Source: Roridomyces roridus (Eukaryota; Basidiomycota; Agaricomycetes; Agaricales; Mycenaceae). From it: a DNA stretch of 64,000 bases. Positions 44,342 through 56,749 of this stretch are shown piece after piece. The notes under the pieces were generated by a model. That model was given only the letters and a program-made list of their open reading frames with translations, ran no database searches and was not told the DNA's origin. Made by a program: the position numbers and the translations under genes. The DNA lies in contig JARKIF010000005.1 in the NCBI GenBank assembly GCA_029378245.1, positions 1,984,001 through 2,048,000 on the forward strand, in the 5' to 3' direction. How positions within the stretch are numbered: position 1 is the first letter of the stretch; each line of letters starts with the position of its first letter.

Positions 44342-45814
44342 CTAAGACGCTGGATGATAGCGTTTGGAATCCGAGTGTCGGCCGTACATCGCGCCAGGAG
44401 GACCATCGTCCGCATCATCCACGTCCATATCGTTCCTGCTTCTCTTACGCGAGTCGTGCGGCGGTCGGGACTGCTCCGGGGGGTAGCCGCCACCGCCGCC
44501 TCCTCCGCCACTGCTTCCATTCCTATCGCGCGACTTTGGCTGCCCGTCCTCGTGAACAAAATCAACCTCCTCCTGGGGCTGCACGGGGCGGAGCCTGAAG
44601 GAGCGTGACCCACGATCTGGCTCGTAAAACGCAGTACGAGAATCTGGTCGTGATGGCGGTGCGTCCCGATCACCGCGCTCGCGATCCCGCTCTCCCACCA
44701 CGGAGCCAGAGCCGGACGCCGAGCCTACACTGTTGGAGCGTGTCCCAAAGTAGCTTGTTTGTTCCTCGCGTCGGCGCGGCACGGGCGCTGCGTGTGTCTC
44801 GGCATACTGGACTCGATGCATCGGCGGTGAGTGCATCTCACGTGTTGCCCGCCCTCGATCCCATTCGCGTTCACGCTGAGGATCAACCATGTCTTCACGG
44901 TTGATGTAAGTGCCAGGACCCAAGCGTTGGTGATTATGGATGCGACTGGACCGCGCGTCAGGTGGAGAGTGTGGTGGCATAGGCGGCCGGCCATGTGAAG
45001 GGGTTAATTCATGGTGGAGTTCATGGCGCCGCGGACGATCGCGTTCGGAGGCTGGGGGGCTATGCTGAACATCGACATATTGCTGAGGAGCATGGGGATG
45101 ATATGTGCCCGGTGCCGGGTGACCACGGCCACGGGATGGTGACCGAGCGCGTTCATGCATATGGGGACTAGTGTGGATTTGGGTATGGCCTCGGTGGTCT
45201 TGTGGAACAGGAGGCATATGTGGCATATATTGCACTGAACCGCGGCGGCTGGAATGGGGTTGGCCTATCGGCGAGTCAATCGGAGCGTTGCGAGCATGGG
45301 AGCGCATATATTCTGGCGGCGTGCGGTCAATTTCGCGCGGGATGTGATTAGGGGCAAGCGCATGGTGCTGGTGCGGCGGAGGAGGGTGAACGGGAGGAAG
45401 AGGATGTCTATCTTGCAGCTCGGGAGACGGAGGCACCTGCTGTAACCGCTCATACAGTATACTTGATTCACGAAATTCATTGAGAAAGACGCGGGAATTG
45501 GGTGAGAAAGGAAAAAACTAACGCGCGTTCCAATTTCATTCTTTGAATACTGCGCTTGGCCTGCAGAACCTTGAAATGGAGCTTGTCATTGTCCTGAAAG
45601 AGGTCAGTCGGCGTCACGGACGACGCTGACGACCTACAGCCTCAATCTCTTTTACTTTCCGCTTGAGATCTTTATATTTTGCCTGGTACTTGACATCCTC
45701 TGCGCCGGCAGCGATGCCGACAGGAAACGGCGGGGGTTGTGTTGACTGCCGTGTTGGGAGATTTGGGTACGCGGGCGGGGCCTGCTGCATTGGAGGCGGA
45801 GTGGCCTGAGCCAT
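44342..45814 (-). CDS. INO80 complex subunit F-domain protein
   Basis: Probable subunit of the INO80 nucleosome-sliding complex. The start MAQATPPPMQQAPPAYPNLP at 45814 leads to KYQAKYKDLKRKVKEIE; after an intron DNDKLHFKVLQAKRSIQRMK and, after another, ILYERLQQVPPSP form one continuous helical domain matching the INO80F (TFPT-like) pattern of a basic coiled coil followed by ERxxLYERL. The remaining 360 residues are disordered, His/Pro/Arg-rich, with a poly-Gly run (about 44480-44510) and a basic-acidic end KRSRNDMDVDDADDG, stop at 44342. Domain assignment is from pattern memory; the low-complexity part says little. The start nearly abuts the GRIM-19 gene on the other strand. Confidence 0.72.
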
Positions 45815-46099
45815 GTCGCGGATTGGTGGGAACGAAAGAAAGCCTGTCTTTCGCTGGCGTTGATTCTCAATCCGGAATAGGAAGTCGCATTCATCTGTCA
45901 AACTTTGTCCTCTCTTCGCCGACCCTCTCAGCGTCGACAATAGCACGGCGTGCTCAACTACACGTGCGAACAACCACAACTAGCAAGTGTCCCTTTCCTT
46001 GTCGGCTTCTCGGAGGCCACTTATATAGGCATCGACAGTGTCCAGCTACAGACAGTGCGCACACAACAACCAGCTCCTTGCTCTCTCTTCTCATCCTCG

Positions 46100-46683
46100 C
46101 TAGGGACCTCCCGCCCGCTGGTGGCTTCGAGGCCGTAAAATACAAGCGCAACCTGCCTCTTAGAGGGCCGGGGGCCCTCGTCATTCTCGGCGGCGTGACG
46201 GCGCTCTGCACGTTTGGTTTCTACCGCGTTGGATTGGGCAACATCGAAAGAAGGTATGTCTTCCCCGAAAGGAGCAGGGACAGAGATCACCTGTCGAGTT
46301 CATCGAGAAACGTGGCTTGTTTTGCTCTGGTCGTCGAAGGACGTGGCCCGCTGGATCCGGCCGACCGGAAACAGGCTTATCTTGACTGTAACAGCTGATT
46401 CGTTCACACTAGGGAACTTAAACGAGAACAGACGTGGGCTCGCATACATCTCGTCCCCTTGCTCATAGCGGAAGGTGATCGTGCGGCGTATCAAGATGGA
46501 CAGCGCACCGCCGCCGCCGAGTCGTTGATCATGAAGGACGTCAAGGGCTGGAAGGTAAAGCAGCCCCTGTGCTCTCGAGAGATAACTGCTGATCCCGAGG
46601 CATTACTTCTTGCAATCTATTCCCAGCTCGGCCAAAGCCCATACAACACCCCCGGTTTCCGTGCGCCCGACCGCGCTCTTTAA
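46100..46683 (+). CDS. Complex I accessory subunit GRIM-19 (NDUFA13/B16.6)
   Basis: Inner-membrane complex I accessory subunit. The exon after acceptor ctcgctag (about 46102) encodes DLPPAGGFEAVKYKRNLPLR, the transmembrane helix GALVILGGVTALCTFGFYRV and GLGNIERR; an intron (GTATGT...cactag) leads to ELKREQTWARIHLVPLLIAE and GDRAAYQDGQRTAAAESLIM, KDVKGWK, and a last intron to LGQSPYNTPGFRAPDRAL with a stop at 46683. These match the family end to end. The 5' exon holding the ATG is not resolved: no in-frame ATG precedes the first clear exon, so a tiny upstream exon (45820-46060) must exist, close to or overlapping the start of the INO80F gene on the other strand. Confidence 0.9.
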
Positions 46684-47083
46684 CTAGAGACTGTACACGT
46701 CGCATAGAGTCAATACATGATCTGGCAGCACAATGGAGAGTCGGCGAATCGCACCGAGGAACAATGAGAGATACAGTGCCGTTGTTTTGGACGGTTATTT
46801 CCTAAAGGGGAGCGGGATCTCATTTTTTTACCTCTCTTTTTGCTTCCATTTTGCTCTGCACAAGGCCCACGATCTGGTCGCACAGCAGCTAGGGTGACTC
46901 GGAGCCTTCCTCACATGCTATTTCCTTGACTCCGGACCCCTCCACAGACGCGTAAAACAGCGGAATTGGGTGGAGACATCTCAGACCGAATCTAGATTAA
47001 CGCCTCCGCCGGATTCTCCTGTCAACACGGACGACCGGCACTCTTTCCACTGCTGATTCGTTCCGAGTCAGGAAGGTCCAAGA
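46684..47083. other. Intergenic region upstream of the HMG-box gene
   Basis: 400 bp with no coding signal; promoter of the HMG-box gene. No repeat or RNA gene seen. Confidence 0.5.
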
Positions 47084-49067
47084 ATGGAAGTAACGCGATT
47101 CCGAATGCCTCTTAAGCAGACCCTCCGCAGGTCTGTCATTCCACCTCTTGCTTTCCTCCGCCGCTCTCCCGTTGCTGCCCGCGCGCTATATAAGCAGCAG
47201 CTGCCGCCTCCACCACTCCCCCACCCTCCTCCTCCTCGTTTCATGTCCCGGACCCTTGTAAGGGACAGTCTCTTCCAAGACGCGCACTCTGACGTGTCCG
47301 TGAAGGATTCCATGTCCTACCTCAACTTTGACGACCACCCGCGGTTCGACGCCGACGAGCCGATGCTTTTCGAGTTCGACTCGGAGTTTTCGTCGTACCC
47401 GTCCTATATCTCCCCCGGATACGACTCTGCTGGGGACTTTATGGACGACATCAAGCCCGTCATCCCTCCCAGCCCAGCCTACGAGCTCTCGTCCTCGCCG
47501 TCCTACTCGTCCGATGGCTTGTATAATCCCGAGCACATTTACCGAGGAAGTCCCCTGCGGCTCGAGAACTTGTACCTCAACAACTGGTCGGCCAACGATA
47601 CCGACGAGTCTTCGTTGCCATCTCCCTCTTCACCCATACCCATTCCCTCGGGCCCGCAATCCCCTTCCTTCGTCGCTTTCTCCGACGGTTCCCCGTTTGG
47701 ACCGCAATCCTTCTCGCCGCAATCGTTCTCGCCCGCAGCGTTCGCCGCCGCGCTGCCTTTGCCGGGCTCACATTCGCCATCGTCATCGTTCGACGACCAC
47801 TACGCGGTTCCGAACCAGCAGATCGACTCGGTGTCACCTCACGAGACCCAGACCCCGGCCTGGGCTGCCCAACTATGGGAATCGACTGGCTCGCGCCATC
47901 TCAGAACCTCTTCATCTCCTCGCTCAATCGCACGTCACTCTCCGCTTTCAGACTCACACCGAGCACGCCGAAACTCTCTGTCCTCGGGGCAGCAACTATT
48001 CCCGTCGACCAGTGCACCTTCCGTTGCCCCGATGGGGCAGAACACGGTCCGATCGTACAGCACTCGACGCGCCGAGTCATTTGGCGCGTCGGATGACAGA
48101 GACGCCACGGTCAGGCGAAAGAAACGCATCCCAGGGCCGGAGGAAAGTGAGGGTCCGGATAAGGCTCATGAGAGTCGTACGTGTCCTTGATTCTTTTTTT
48201 CATTTCTGCGCAGTCTTCTTACTCATGACCTCATTCACAGCACCCCAGAAATCGATGCTGCGGCCCCCAAAATTGGCGCCGTCTGCATGGCAACTGTATT
48301 TCACGGACTGGATCCAACGGCAGCAGGCGTCGAGCACACGCAAGCTGAATGTGGCCCAGGCTGCCAAGGAGGCGGGTCAGGAGTACGCTTCTCTCAGCGA
48401 GGACGAGAAAGAGGTGCTTTCCAATGTTTTTTTGACGTCATGGACGATACTTATTCCCATTAATCTACTTTAGCCCTACAAGCGTCGTTCTCAGGCGGCC
48501 AAGGACATCCGGGAGCGTGAGCTGAATGCATACATGCGTACACTCACTCCGGAGGATATCAAGCGCGAGAATGCTTTCCGCTCGGCGCAGCGCAAGGCGG
48601 GCAAGTCGCGCAAGAGCAACATCAAGGACCCCAACGCGCCCAAGAAGCCTTTGAGCGCGTATTTCATGTTCTTGCAGCGGATTCGCGCCAACCCCGAGCT
48701 TGTTCGCGAGATCTTCGGTGATGAAACCGAGACGACCAAGCAAAGTGTTCTTGCGGCAGCCAAGTGGCGTTCCATGACGGACGATGAGCGGAAGGTACTG
48801 AACCTGTCATTGTTTTTCTCCGTGACGTGTCCTTCTGACAGATTCCATGTACAGCCATTCTTGGCCCAGGCCGAGCAAGAGAAGATGGAATATGAAACCG
48901 CGCGGAGACTCTATGAAGACGGCACGGTCGGCTATGCGTCGAGTATCAATTTCAGCATCTTGCCGGGGAGCCCTGCGTTCCCCGTGATCAAGCTCGAGTC
49001 GGAGAGCGAGAGCGAGGGCTTTGCGACTGACGACGGACCGTACCACCACGTTCGTTCCCATTCATGA
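47084..49067 (+). CDS. Two-HMG-box DNA-binding protein with acidic Ser/Pro-rich N-terminus
   Basis: Predicted transcription or architectural factor. From MEVTRFRMPLKQTLRRSVIP (47084) or, more conservatively, MSRTLVRDSLFQDAHSDVSV (47243), the first 370 residues are disordered and rich in Ser, Pro, Phe and Tyr, typical of an activation region. An intron leads to a divergent first HMG box (LAPSAWQLYFTDWIQRQQAS, KLNVAQAAKEAGQEYASLS-EDEKE). After another intron comes PYKRRSQAAKDIRERELNAY and a canonical second box, DPNAPKKPLSAYFMFLQRIR, with LAAAKWRSMTDDERKPFLAQ and YETARRLYEDG. Stop at 49067. The basic first 40 residues of the long form look like a mitochondrial leader, but the acidic region behind them argues for a nuclear protein. 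Confidence 0.85.
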
Positions 49068-50143
49068 TTCATGATTTGATTTTGTCGAGGGTATATCTTG
49101 TGTGTTGTGTTGTTTTTTTACGACTTTTAACGCCCTTCTCTTGATTTTTCATGGCGTATTTATCCTCTTTGGGTCGGACAACTTACTGCTTGCTGTATAT
49201 TATGCGACGACTTGTTGGCACTGTATTGCTAGAACCCCTCCCTCCCTACATATGTTACTTACTTACCTCCTATGCTGGCATGTGTGGACGATAGTATAAT
49301 GCACACTAGCCATTCTCGTACACTACCATAAATGCCTGAATCTAATTAGTTCGACGCCTCGGAGGTTTCATATAACAGCGAGAGTGGTTAGTGTCCGCCA
49401 GCATAGCATAGTAGCGTCGTGCCTTGCTAGGGGTGCCTATGTGTCGCCCGCGCGCTGTTGATGGTTTTCCGACGACGAATTTGTGGCAAGTACATGAAGT
49501 GAAACTGTTTTGGAACCCGCGAACGTTGACATCGACGGGAGGATTATTGATACTGCGTGAATCTGATAGGGGCCTCGATCAAGAGTTCAAGATTAGCGCG
49601 CGCCCACGGACTGTCGTGATCCCCGGTTGGTGCCCACAGCTTCCACGCCCTTGCGTGTGAAAAGACGGAAAACGTAGTTGCTGTCTATACTTGGGTGTGT
49701 GTGATTCACCGAATTGGGGTGAGGAATGAGATAGAGTCAAGAGACCGCTCGGCGGTACTCGGGGAGATTGTCTTTGACTTTCATGCGTGTGCTGGCTTAT
49801 GGGATGGTAAGCATTTAGAGAATGGAAGTAAATCTGACTCTGAGTTGCTGTGATGCTAAGAGCTGGAAGAGATCGGAGCCGCAGTTGCATTTCCATGCTG
49901 TCGACCGCGCGGCGGAATCCCCTCCTCGATGCGCAACTCGACTCGAGAGCGTGGAACGTGTCTCGCGGCCCGACTGCGCTCGCAGTTCTGACCTTGCCTG
50001 ACTCGGTCTCCACGGCCTGTCGAGGACTCGATCTCAAGAACCTGTGATATACCTTCTCGAGCTTCGAGAATGGCGCTGGATGCAATTCGTCTCGGAGCTT
50101 GTAGCTGTACAGATTGCAGTTCTAAGAGTGCTTGTAGATGAAT
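49068..50143. other. Long intergenic region, no supported gene
   Basis: About 1.1 kb between the convergent HMG-box and GNAT genes. A 168-codon minus-strand frame (49579-50085) exists but has no family features. Nothing else seen. Confidence 0.5.
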
Positions 50144-50951
50144 CTATGCTGTCGCCAGCGGGATGTACAAGATCATATTCTGGTGCGGTGCGCCGTCTTC
50201 GTCGAACAGGTCTCCCTGTCAGGAAGTATCAGCTGCAATCTTGGAAGAACGCAGATGCGAATGATACCTCTTCCACGTAGCCCATTCTGTGAAGAAGAAG
50301 AAATCTGTGAATATAGATCGAATAGGCTCTTTTTGAGTTCTTACTTTCTGTAGAACGGAATGACCGGAACCTGCGAGTGGCACTCCACCTGAGCAGGGAG
50401 TCTTGTAGACTTGGCGTGCTCTTCTACCCATTTGTTCAGACTTTCCACAAGAAGCCGACCAAATCGATGCTCCCGATAGTCTTTGTCTACCGCAAGCCTG
50501 GTCGTTGAATTAAGAAAACTTGGATCGAGACGAAAACAAGTCCACTACCTGCTCAATTTGTACCTACGAGTGAGCGTAGCGGGATCCACATCGGGGTAAA
50601 GGAGATGGTGGACGTCCGGAGTGGTGCCACGGATTGTTCCAACTGACTTTACGGAGCGCTCGCCGCTGACCGGGTCTTGCTCTGTAACGCGTACCAGGAA
50701 ATGTTCAGCGACATCTTCGACGCTGGATTCTTCTTAATATTAATTTGAAAGCCACTGGTAGGAACAAACGCGTCAAATTCTGTCTCAAGCGGAAATCCCT
50801 GTGTGTTGGATCAATATTTTGGTGCGTAGAAACACGATGGCCATGCCTGCTCAACGTGGAAGACTTGGACGCGAATACGATGGCAGTCTTTGATGATAGT
50901 CTCGTCTCCTCTAGCATGAACGACTTCTGTGGAGACGATGCTGCGAGACAT
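50144..50951 (-). CDS. GNAT-family N-acetyltransferase
   Basis: Acetyl-CoA-dependent acyltransferase. The start MSRSIVSTEVVHARGDETII leads to KDCHRIRVQVFHVEQ, continued after an intron by GFPLETEFD; then SSVEDVAEHFLVRVTEQDPV, VGTIRGTTPDVHHLLYP and YKLSRLAVDKDYREHRFGRL (the acetyl-CoA pyrophosphate loop region, R/Q-x-x-G-x-G/A as HRFGRL), followed by LLVESLNKWVEEHAKSTRLP, VECHSQVPVIPFYRKYGY (motif B) and, in the last exon, GDLFDEDGAPHQNMILYIPL with a stop at 50144. The order and spacing fit the fungal YjaB-like GNAT group. Substrate not predictable. Three to four short introns; divergent from the PPR gene with about 180 bp between ATGs. Confidence 0.85.
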
Positions 50952-51128
50952 ACCGGCGATGAGCGGCCGTTGAGAAGAGCAAGTGTCGGCACGTCGGGAC
51001 GGATCAGATCAAAAAACGGCTCAGAAAACCTAGACTCTACGCTGCTGGCTCAGGTATGCAAACCTCTACCGTGCTGCCAGTTCTCTTATATTGTTTCCAG
51101 ACCGGACAGGAATCGGGCAACCCTCTTC

Positions 51129-54100
51129 ATGGTCGAGCCGGCCGCGTCGGTCATTTTCAACACTCTCCTCCAAAGTCGCTCGACGTTAGGTCAATCCGGC
51201 ACCGTCTACTCTGTCTCCAGGGTCATGTCGCGCCCCTCGCGCCTCCCCTTGACACCTGGCTTTTTCAATCCGCAACCCCGACGCGTCAAGGGCAAGGAAC
51301 GCATGACCGACCCGTCGTGTGCCGACATCCTCTCGTTTCACTCCGCTAGATCCCAGGAATGGTCCTGTCGTATGAGAGTATCAGTTGGGTGCTCTAGTGA
51401 GTACCCCTCTGTTTTTGTCCCTTTCTTTTTCTTAATTTCATGGGCTAGGCGCAGTTGAGAATTCCGACGAGGAAGCAGCTCGGAGATGGTTCCTTCGGAG
51501 ACCTCGTAAACCAGCATACACCGTGCCACGACACTTTCCTAGTGATCCCGCGCTTCCTCCGGCCGTGTTGCGGCGTGGTCAAACTCGATACGCGTCGAAT
51601 TTTTCCGACCGGCCGTTTTCGGAATCCGACCCTCCGTCGTCCAACGAGGACCCTCCTCGAATCGAGCCGCTGCCAGAGGCATCTGCCGCGCTCGATGCCA
51701 ATACTGTGCCGTCTAACGAGGAGGATGCGGTACCAGCCGACTCGGATTCTTCACCCGAGTTCGCTGATGTCCCGCTCGTCGACGCGGCAAGTGTCCCTTC
51801 CGAGGATCCAGACCCCCCACCACTACTGGATGATATATCCGAGACCGACTCCCCACCCCAAAGAGATTATTCTGCCGACATCCGCTACTTTCGAGCATTG
51901 CTCGCCGAGGAGTCTTTTCAACCCGAAAAGGCGTGGCATGCCTACGAGGTTATCCGAACGCATGACTTGCACGCCAACCTGACCTCGAAGGAACTTGTAA
52001 TGCTGGCCAAAAGAGTTGTCCAATCGGCAGACTCCCGCACTCACCTTGACGACCTCGAGGAATCACACCAATGGGGACGACGCGTTCGCGAGCTGTTGGC
52101 GGCTGTTCCTGCCCGCGGCATCCGCCCAGATGATTTGCGGAATCTTACTGCGCGGGCGTTGGCATTGGAGGGTGATCTCCAAACCGCTCTCGATATGATC
52201 CACGCGGAAAAACCACTGTATGAAGATTACGGGCCTTTTCTTCGTGTTTACGAGTCTATCCTCGTGTCAACCTGGCTACACCATGATCGCGTTCGGGCTG
52301 TCGAGTTCCTAATATTGGAGTGGAAGATTCTGGGCTCATATCTCATGACCGAAAACAGTCGAACACACTCCCACATCAGGCCCATCGCTGCCGCTGCGGC
52401 CTCCCTGCGGAAAACAGCGTTCGCTATTGTCACCGGCATATCCCTCCCTTCTTTCGTTCTGGCCGACAAGCAGTCAGAGTGGAAGGAGGAGGATCGCAAG
52501 TACCTTGGTGAATTCCTCATCGAGGCCTTCTTTCGTTCCGACGCCCCGTCCCAGTCCCTCCAAGTTTTCAAGGAGATGCAGCGACAGAACCTCAAACCCC
52601 TCCAAACCCTCCCTTTGCAACTGGCCCGCGTACTTGCTCGAGATAATCTACACCAAGACGCCCATGCTCTTTTCGCTTCCCTCGAGCAAACAAGAATGAG
52701 TTACGATTACCTTTTCACTGGTCTGTACCTCTATTCAAACGAGGGTCGTCTTCCAGAGACTTACCAGTGGTTCGATCGGATCACTGCCCGCGGTTGGCAG
52801 AATCCCAAAGTCGTGCTCCAGCTCATGTACGCGTACGCCGTGCAAGGTCAGACAGAGAAGACCCTGGAGATCTTCGAGGAATACTTTCCTGAGGATCAAG
52901 ACGGTGTCCCGACCAATTTGCCTGTTCTCGAGCATTTCGCTGTCGGGGTTTTCGCGCATGCACAGCGAGGAGATTTTGACGGCATGGCGCCGTGGCTGCA
53001 GAAGATGCGCATGCTTGGGTTACAGCCGGACGTCTACATCTACACCACCATCCTGAAGAGTTTTGCGATGAGGGGCGATGTTGCAGCAATTGCCTCCATT
53101 TTGGATGAAATGCGCGCCGCTGGGCACCCGCCCAACATCGTCACGTACACCACCGTCATGACGCTCCTTGCGAATCGCAGAGACCCTGCTAGCACTGAAG
53201 CCATCTATGCACGTGCCGTGAAGGACGGGATCGTCCCTGACAGTTTGATGATTAGTGTTCTTATGAACGCTCACGTGGAGGCTGGGTCCTGGAAAGGCGT
53301 TATTCGCGCGTTCGACTTTATTCGCACGACCGTTGGCGTCAGGCTCGACATTGGCATCTTCAACATTTTATTGAAGGCGTACATCCAGATCGGTGCCCCT
53401 TTCCGCGTCGTTTCTCGGGTCTTCAATATGCTCGAGCGACACCTCATCCGCCCCGATTCGTTTACCTTTACCATGCTGATTCAATCTGCATGCGATGCGC
53501 GCCAGATGAACACTGCTGTTGAAATCTTTACCCAGATGGAGAATTTGCAGGAGCAGTCGGGGTCGAGTTATCTCATCACCACCTGGACTATGACGGCTAT
53601 CATGGCTGGCTTCGTGCGGGTCGGTCAGAGAGAGCGGGCAATGGCTGTCTATGAGGATATGGTGCAGCGCGGTCTCAAGCCGTCAGCAAGCACCTACAAC
53701 GTCATCGTCGCTGCATATGGGACAGCGGGCACCGAGGAAAGCTTCCAACTGGCGGAGCAATTCATCCAGGAGCTCGCTGACCTCCCTCCAAACGAACGAC
53801 CATGGGACGTTCCGCGCTTCGGTCGTATCTCGTCTCGTGATCTCGTGTATATGCCTCTGATGCGCACGTATGCTTCGCGCCGGCGGCCCCAGGAGGTTGA
53901 ACGCCTGTTCCAGACCCTCCTCCAGGACGGAGGCGAACCCACGCTCACTAACTTGGGCGTGCTTCTCGATGCATACGTTCGCGTCGGTGACATTGACAGC
54001 GCCCGCCAGCTGTGGCCGCAGATCTTCGAATTGGGTGTCAAGTACTCTTCTGTCGCTCTTTTCGACAAGGACAGCGACGAGCAGCGTCTGGCTACCATGC

Positions 54101-54834
54101 ACGCGTTCGTCCTCTGCATCCCTCTCTCCTGGTACCTCGACGGCCTCTCCCGAGCCGGTCTGCACGACGAGATCGCGTCGGTCTGGAAGACATTCCAGGA
54201 CCGCGGGTTTGCTTTTTCTGCCGACAACTGGAACCAACTGGCCATCGCTTTACTCCGGGCACGTGAATTTGAACGATGCTTTGAAGTGCTCGAACGTGTT
54301 ATCGTTCCTAACCGGCGGCGGAGTAATCTTCTCCGGCAAGAGCGGGAATTCAGCCCGGCGTCCCCGCTCTCGCTCGTTGACACCCCGGCCGAGGCCCGGA
54401 CGCCGATGGAGAAGAGTCTAGTCGGAAAGGCACGCTCGGAGGCGACCAAGTGGGGACGATTTCATCGGCGGGTGGGCGAGGAGTGGGATGATCCCGTGTA
54501 TGCCGAGGATCTCGCTCACCACCTGCACATTCTGCACCGCATCTCGCCATTCTGGAATACATGGCATCCGAATCACACTCTCCTGCGTGGGCTGTTTGAG
54601 GTCCTTTTGCGGTTGCGTGCGGGCTACCCAGCGGATGCGACATCCGCCGACGACGCGTTGTCGACGAGCAGTGATGTGGTGGCAGAACGTACCTCTGCGG
54701 CTTATGCGCGTCTCAAGGACATCTACAGTCTGTATCCAGACGCCGTGGTGCTCGTGGAGAAGTTTGAGCGCAAGGAGAGGGAGCGTCTAGGTCGCTGGTT
54801 CACTAGGGTGTACAGATGGGCGGCAGTCCGATAA
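51129..54834 (+). CDS. Long pentatricopeptide-repeat (PPR) protein, probably mitochondrial
   Basis: RNA-binding helical-repeat protein. The first exon (51129, MVEPAASVIFNTLLQSRSTL) contains a basic Ser/Arg leader; an intron (GTGAGT at about 51396 to gggctag) joins to AVENSDEEAARRWFLRRPRK and a single uninterrupted exon of over 1100 codons to 54834. After an acidic Pro/Ser-rich segment, repeats of about 35 residues run through the protein, clearest at VYIYTTILKSFAMRGDVAAI, NIVTYTTVMTLLANRRDPAS, DSLMISVLMNAHVEAGSWKG, DIGIFNILLKAYIQIGAPFR, DSFTFTMLIQSACDARQMNT and SASTYNVIVAAYGTAGTEES. The total of about 1200 residues suggests an organellar mRNA stability or translation factor. I cannot name a specific orthologue. 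Confidence 0.88.
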
Positions 54835-54869
54835 TAATACCAAGAAAAAATACATAAAATCAAGAACCC

Positions 54870-56749
54870 TCAATCCGAATCATCGTCCGACCCGGAATCA
54901 TCCCGCCGACGCTTACTCGAGCCATGGCGATTACGCTGTGATGATGGTCAGCGAGCGTCCCGCGGTGGGTGGGAGGAAAAGGTTTACCAGAGGGAGTTTC
55001 AGCCCTTGGTTCCCGAATGCAATCGAGAGAGCGGTTGTTTCTGGGTGCGGTACATTATTAATATAAAAAGTAAACTTGTAAAAGGAATAATACAAACCTG
55101 GAACGCCCGGGAATCGTTTAGCAGAGTACACGGTGAATGGTTCACTGAATATCTGAGCGAGAACCGGCATGGTACCGGTGTTTACTGCCAACGCGCCGGG
55201 TTCTGGTGCGGGAGGGCTAGTACAAAGGTCAACATTGGTATCACTTTGGAAATGACGAGTTGCTCACGCTCCGACATTCATGAGACGTAGTCGAAGTCGG
55301 AAAGTGCCTAGCGGAAGTTTAGATGAGTGGGATGCTGGGATCGGGGGGTTGAAAGTTTTACCTTCCGTGCGCACTGAGAGGTCCTGGAATAGGAAAAATA
55401 TACCCGGTTTGCGGTGTTCGTCAAGCAGCCGATATGCATTTGAAGAGAGCGGCCCGACGAGTGTGCGTGTGTACGCGCTCCGCGGATTAGGCTGCGCCGC
55501 CGAGGCGCTCTGCGGTGGGTAATTCGAATTTGACGATGCAGACGGAGGGAAGTAGGGTTGTTGGTGTGAGTAGGGCGGCGGTGGCGGTGGGCCGTATATC
55601 GCTGAGTCATACTGGGAGTTCGACGGCGCCGGGGAATACGACGAGCTTTGGTGCTGATCCCAGCCATCACGCGAGTCGGAGCCGCCGGCACCCTTGAGCG
55701 CTGGATCAAGAGGCGGGTTCCCAAATTCACTGCTGCCAAAACCGCTGTTACTACTAGCGTTCCACGGGCGGTAGGTTGGCTCAGGCTCGGGATGCGGATG
55801 CCAATGCTCGTTGGCGGGACTCGAGCTGACACTGCCGCGATTGAAGGAAGAAATGGAGGGCAGTATCGGCGGAGGGTAAGTTGTGTTGCGGTCGACTTGG
55901 GAAGGCGGTGCATGGGAGGGGTATCCCCATGATGGATTTGAAGAGCCATAGGAGGACAAGGGCGCGGGCGCGGGCATCGGCGGAGACTGCGGCGCAGGAA
56001 AGTAGCTCGGATTGCTGTTGTATGTTGATGAGCTACTTGGGGGCTAGCATGCGACAATCAGCGATTCAGTTCATTGAAAAATCCAAGAAAAACACACAGG
56101 GTATTGCGACGATGGTGTTGGGGTTGATCGGGATATCGGTGTCTGATGCCCAGAACGCGGAACTGCGGAAGAGTTACCTCCACGACGTCGCTGTTTAGGT
56201 GTCTGTACAGGCACGTAGCGGTCTCCGGAAGACGGATGAAGCACGAGATTACGCTCGTGTTTACCGTCTTCGGACCACAAATCCACAGTGACGAGGAAGA
56301 ACGAGCAATCGACATCGCTGGGTACCCGTGTGAGTCAGGTAAAGATAGCAAAGAGTGGGAATATCATACTCGACGTCGACGATGCTATTATCTTCTCGTT
56401 TTACCACCATACGTGCTACCGCGGCTGGAGCTAATGGTCTTCGATCCTGACAGGCGGTGTGCCATCAGCAGTCGGAAAGACCGAGGCAGTGGTACCCACT
56501 CACTTTGTCGCCAAAGCCACACATTCGGGCGCGCAGGGGATGCTGGACCATCTCCAGAGAGTAGTAGCTGAGAATTTTTTTTCGCAAGCGTAAATTTCAT
56601 GCGACGGGGCATGGAGGAGGGTCGAAACAAACTGACTTGCGGCCCTGCCACTTCCCCCACTCCTCTTGAGACTCTCCACCAGTTGACTGACGCATTGGCG
56701 CCACAGCGGTTGCGGTGGACGTTTTGCGGGGACTGATATGCTGGATCAT
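54870..56749 (-). CDS. Velvet-family regulator, VelB-like with split domain
   Basis: Fungal NF-kB-like transcription regulator linking development and secondary metabolism. Start MIQHISPRKTSTATAVAPMR (56749). The velvet first half is spread over short exons: NYYSLEMVQHPLRARMCGFG, DRRPLAPAAVARMVVKREDN, DVDCSFFLVTVDLWSEDGKH, ERNLVLHPSSGDRYVPVQ. Then comes a disordered Pro/Ser/Tyr-rich insert of about 170 residues (about 55480-56050), followed by the second half: LVGPLSSNAYRLLDEHRKPG, IFFLFQDLSVRTEG, FRLRLRLMNVG, PVLAQIFSEPFTVYSAKRFP, ETTALSIAFGNQGLKLPL. The tail RNRHGSSKRRRDDSGSDDDS gives a nuclear signal, stop at 54870. A long insert between velvet halves is characteristic of VelB rather than VosA or VeA. 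It converges with the PPR gene (35 bp between stops). Confidence 0.9.

Noticed and set aside
47328..48473. 381-codon plus-strand Arg/Pro-rich frame
   Set aside because: Frame shadow of the HMG-box gene's N-terminal exon; lacks any domain.
49579..50085. 168-codon minus-strand frame in the HMG/GNAT gap
   Set aside because: Composition is random-like, with no signal, domain or supporting splice pattern.
54350..54643. Minus-strand and alternative plus-strand frames inside the PPR gene
   Set aside because: Shadows inside an uninterrupted 1100-codon exon with strong PPR periodicity.
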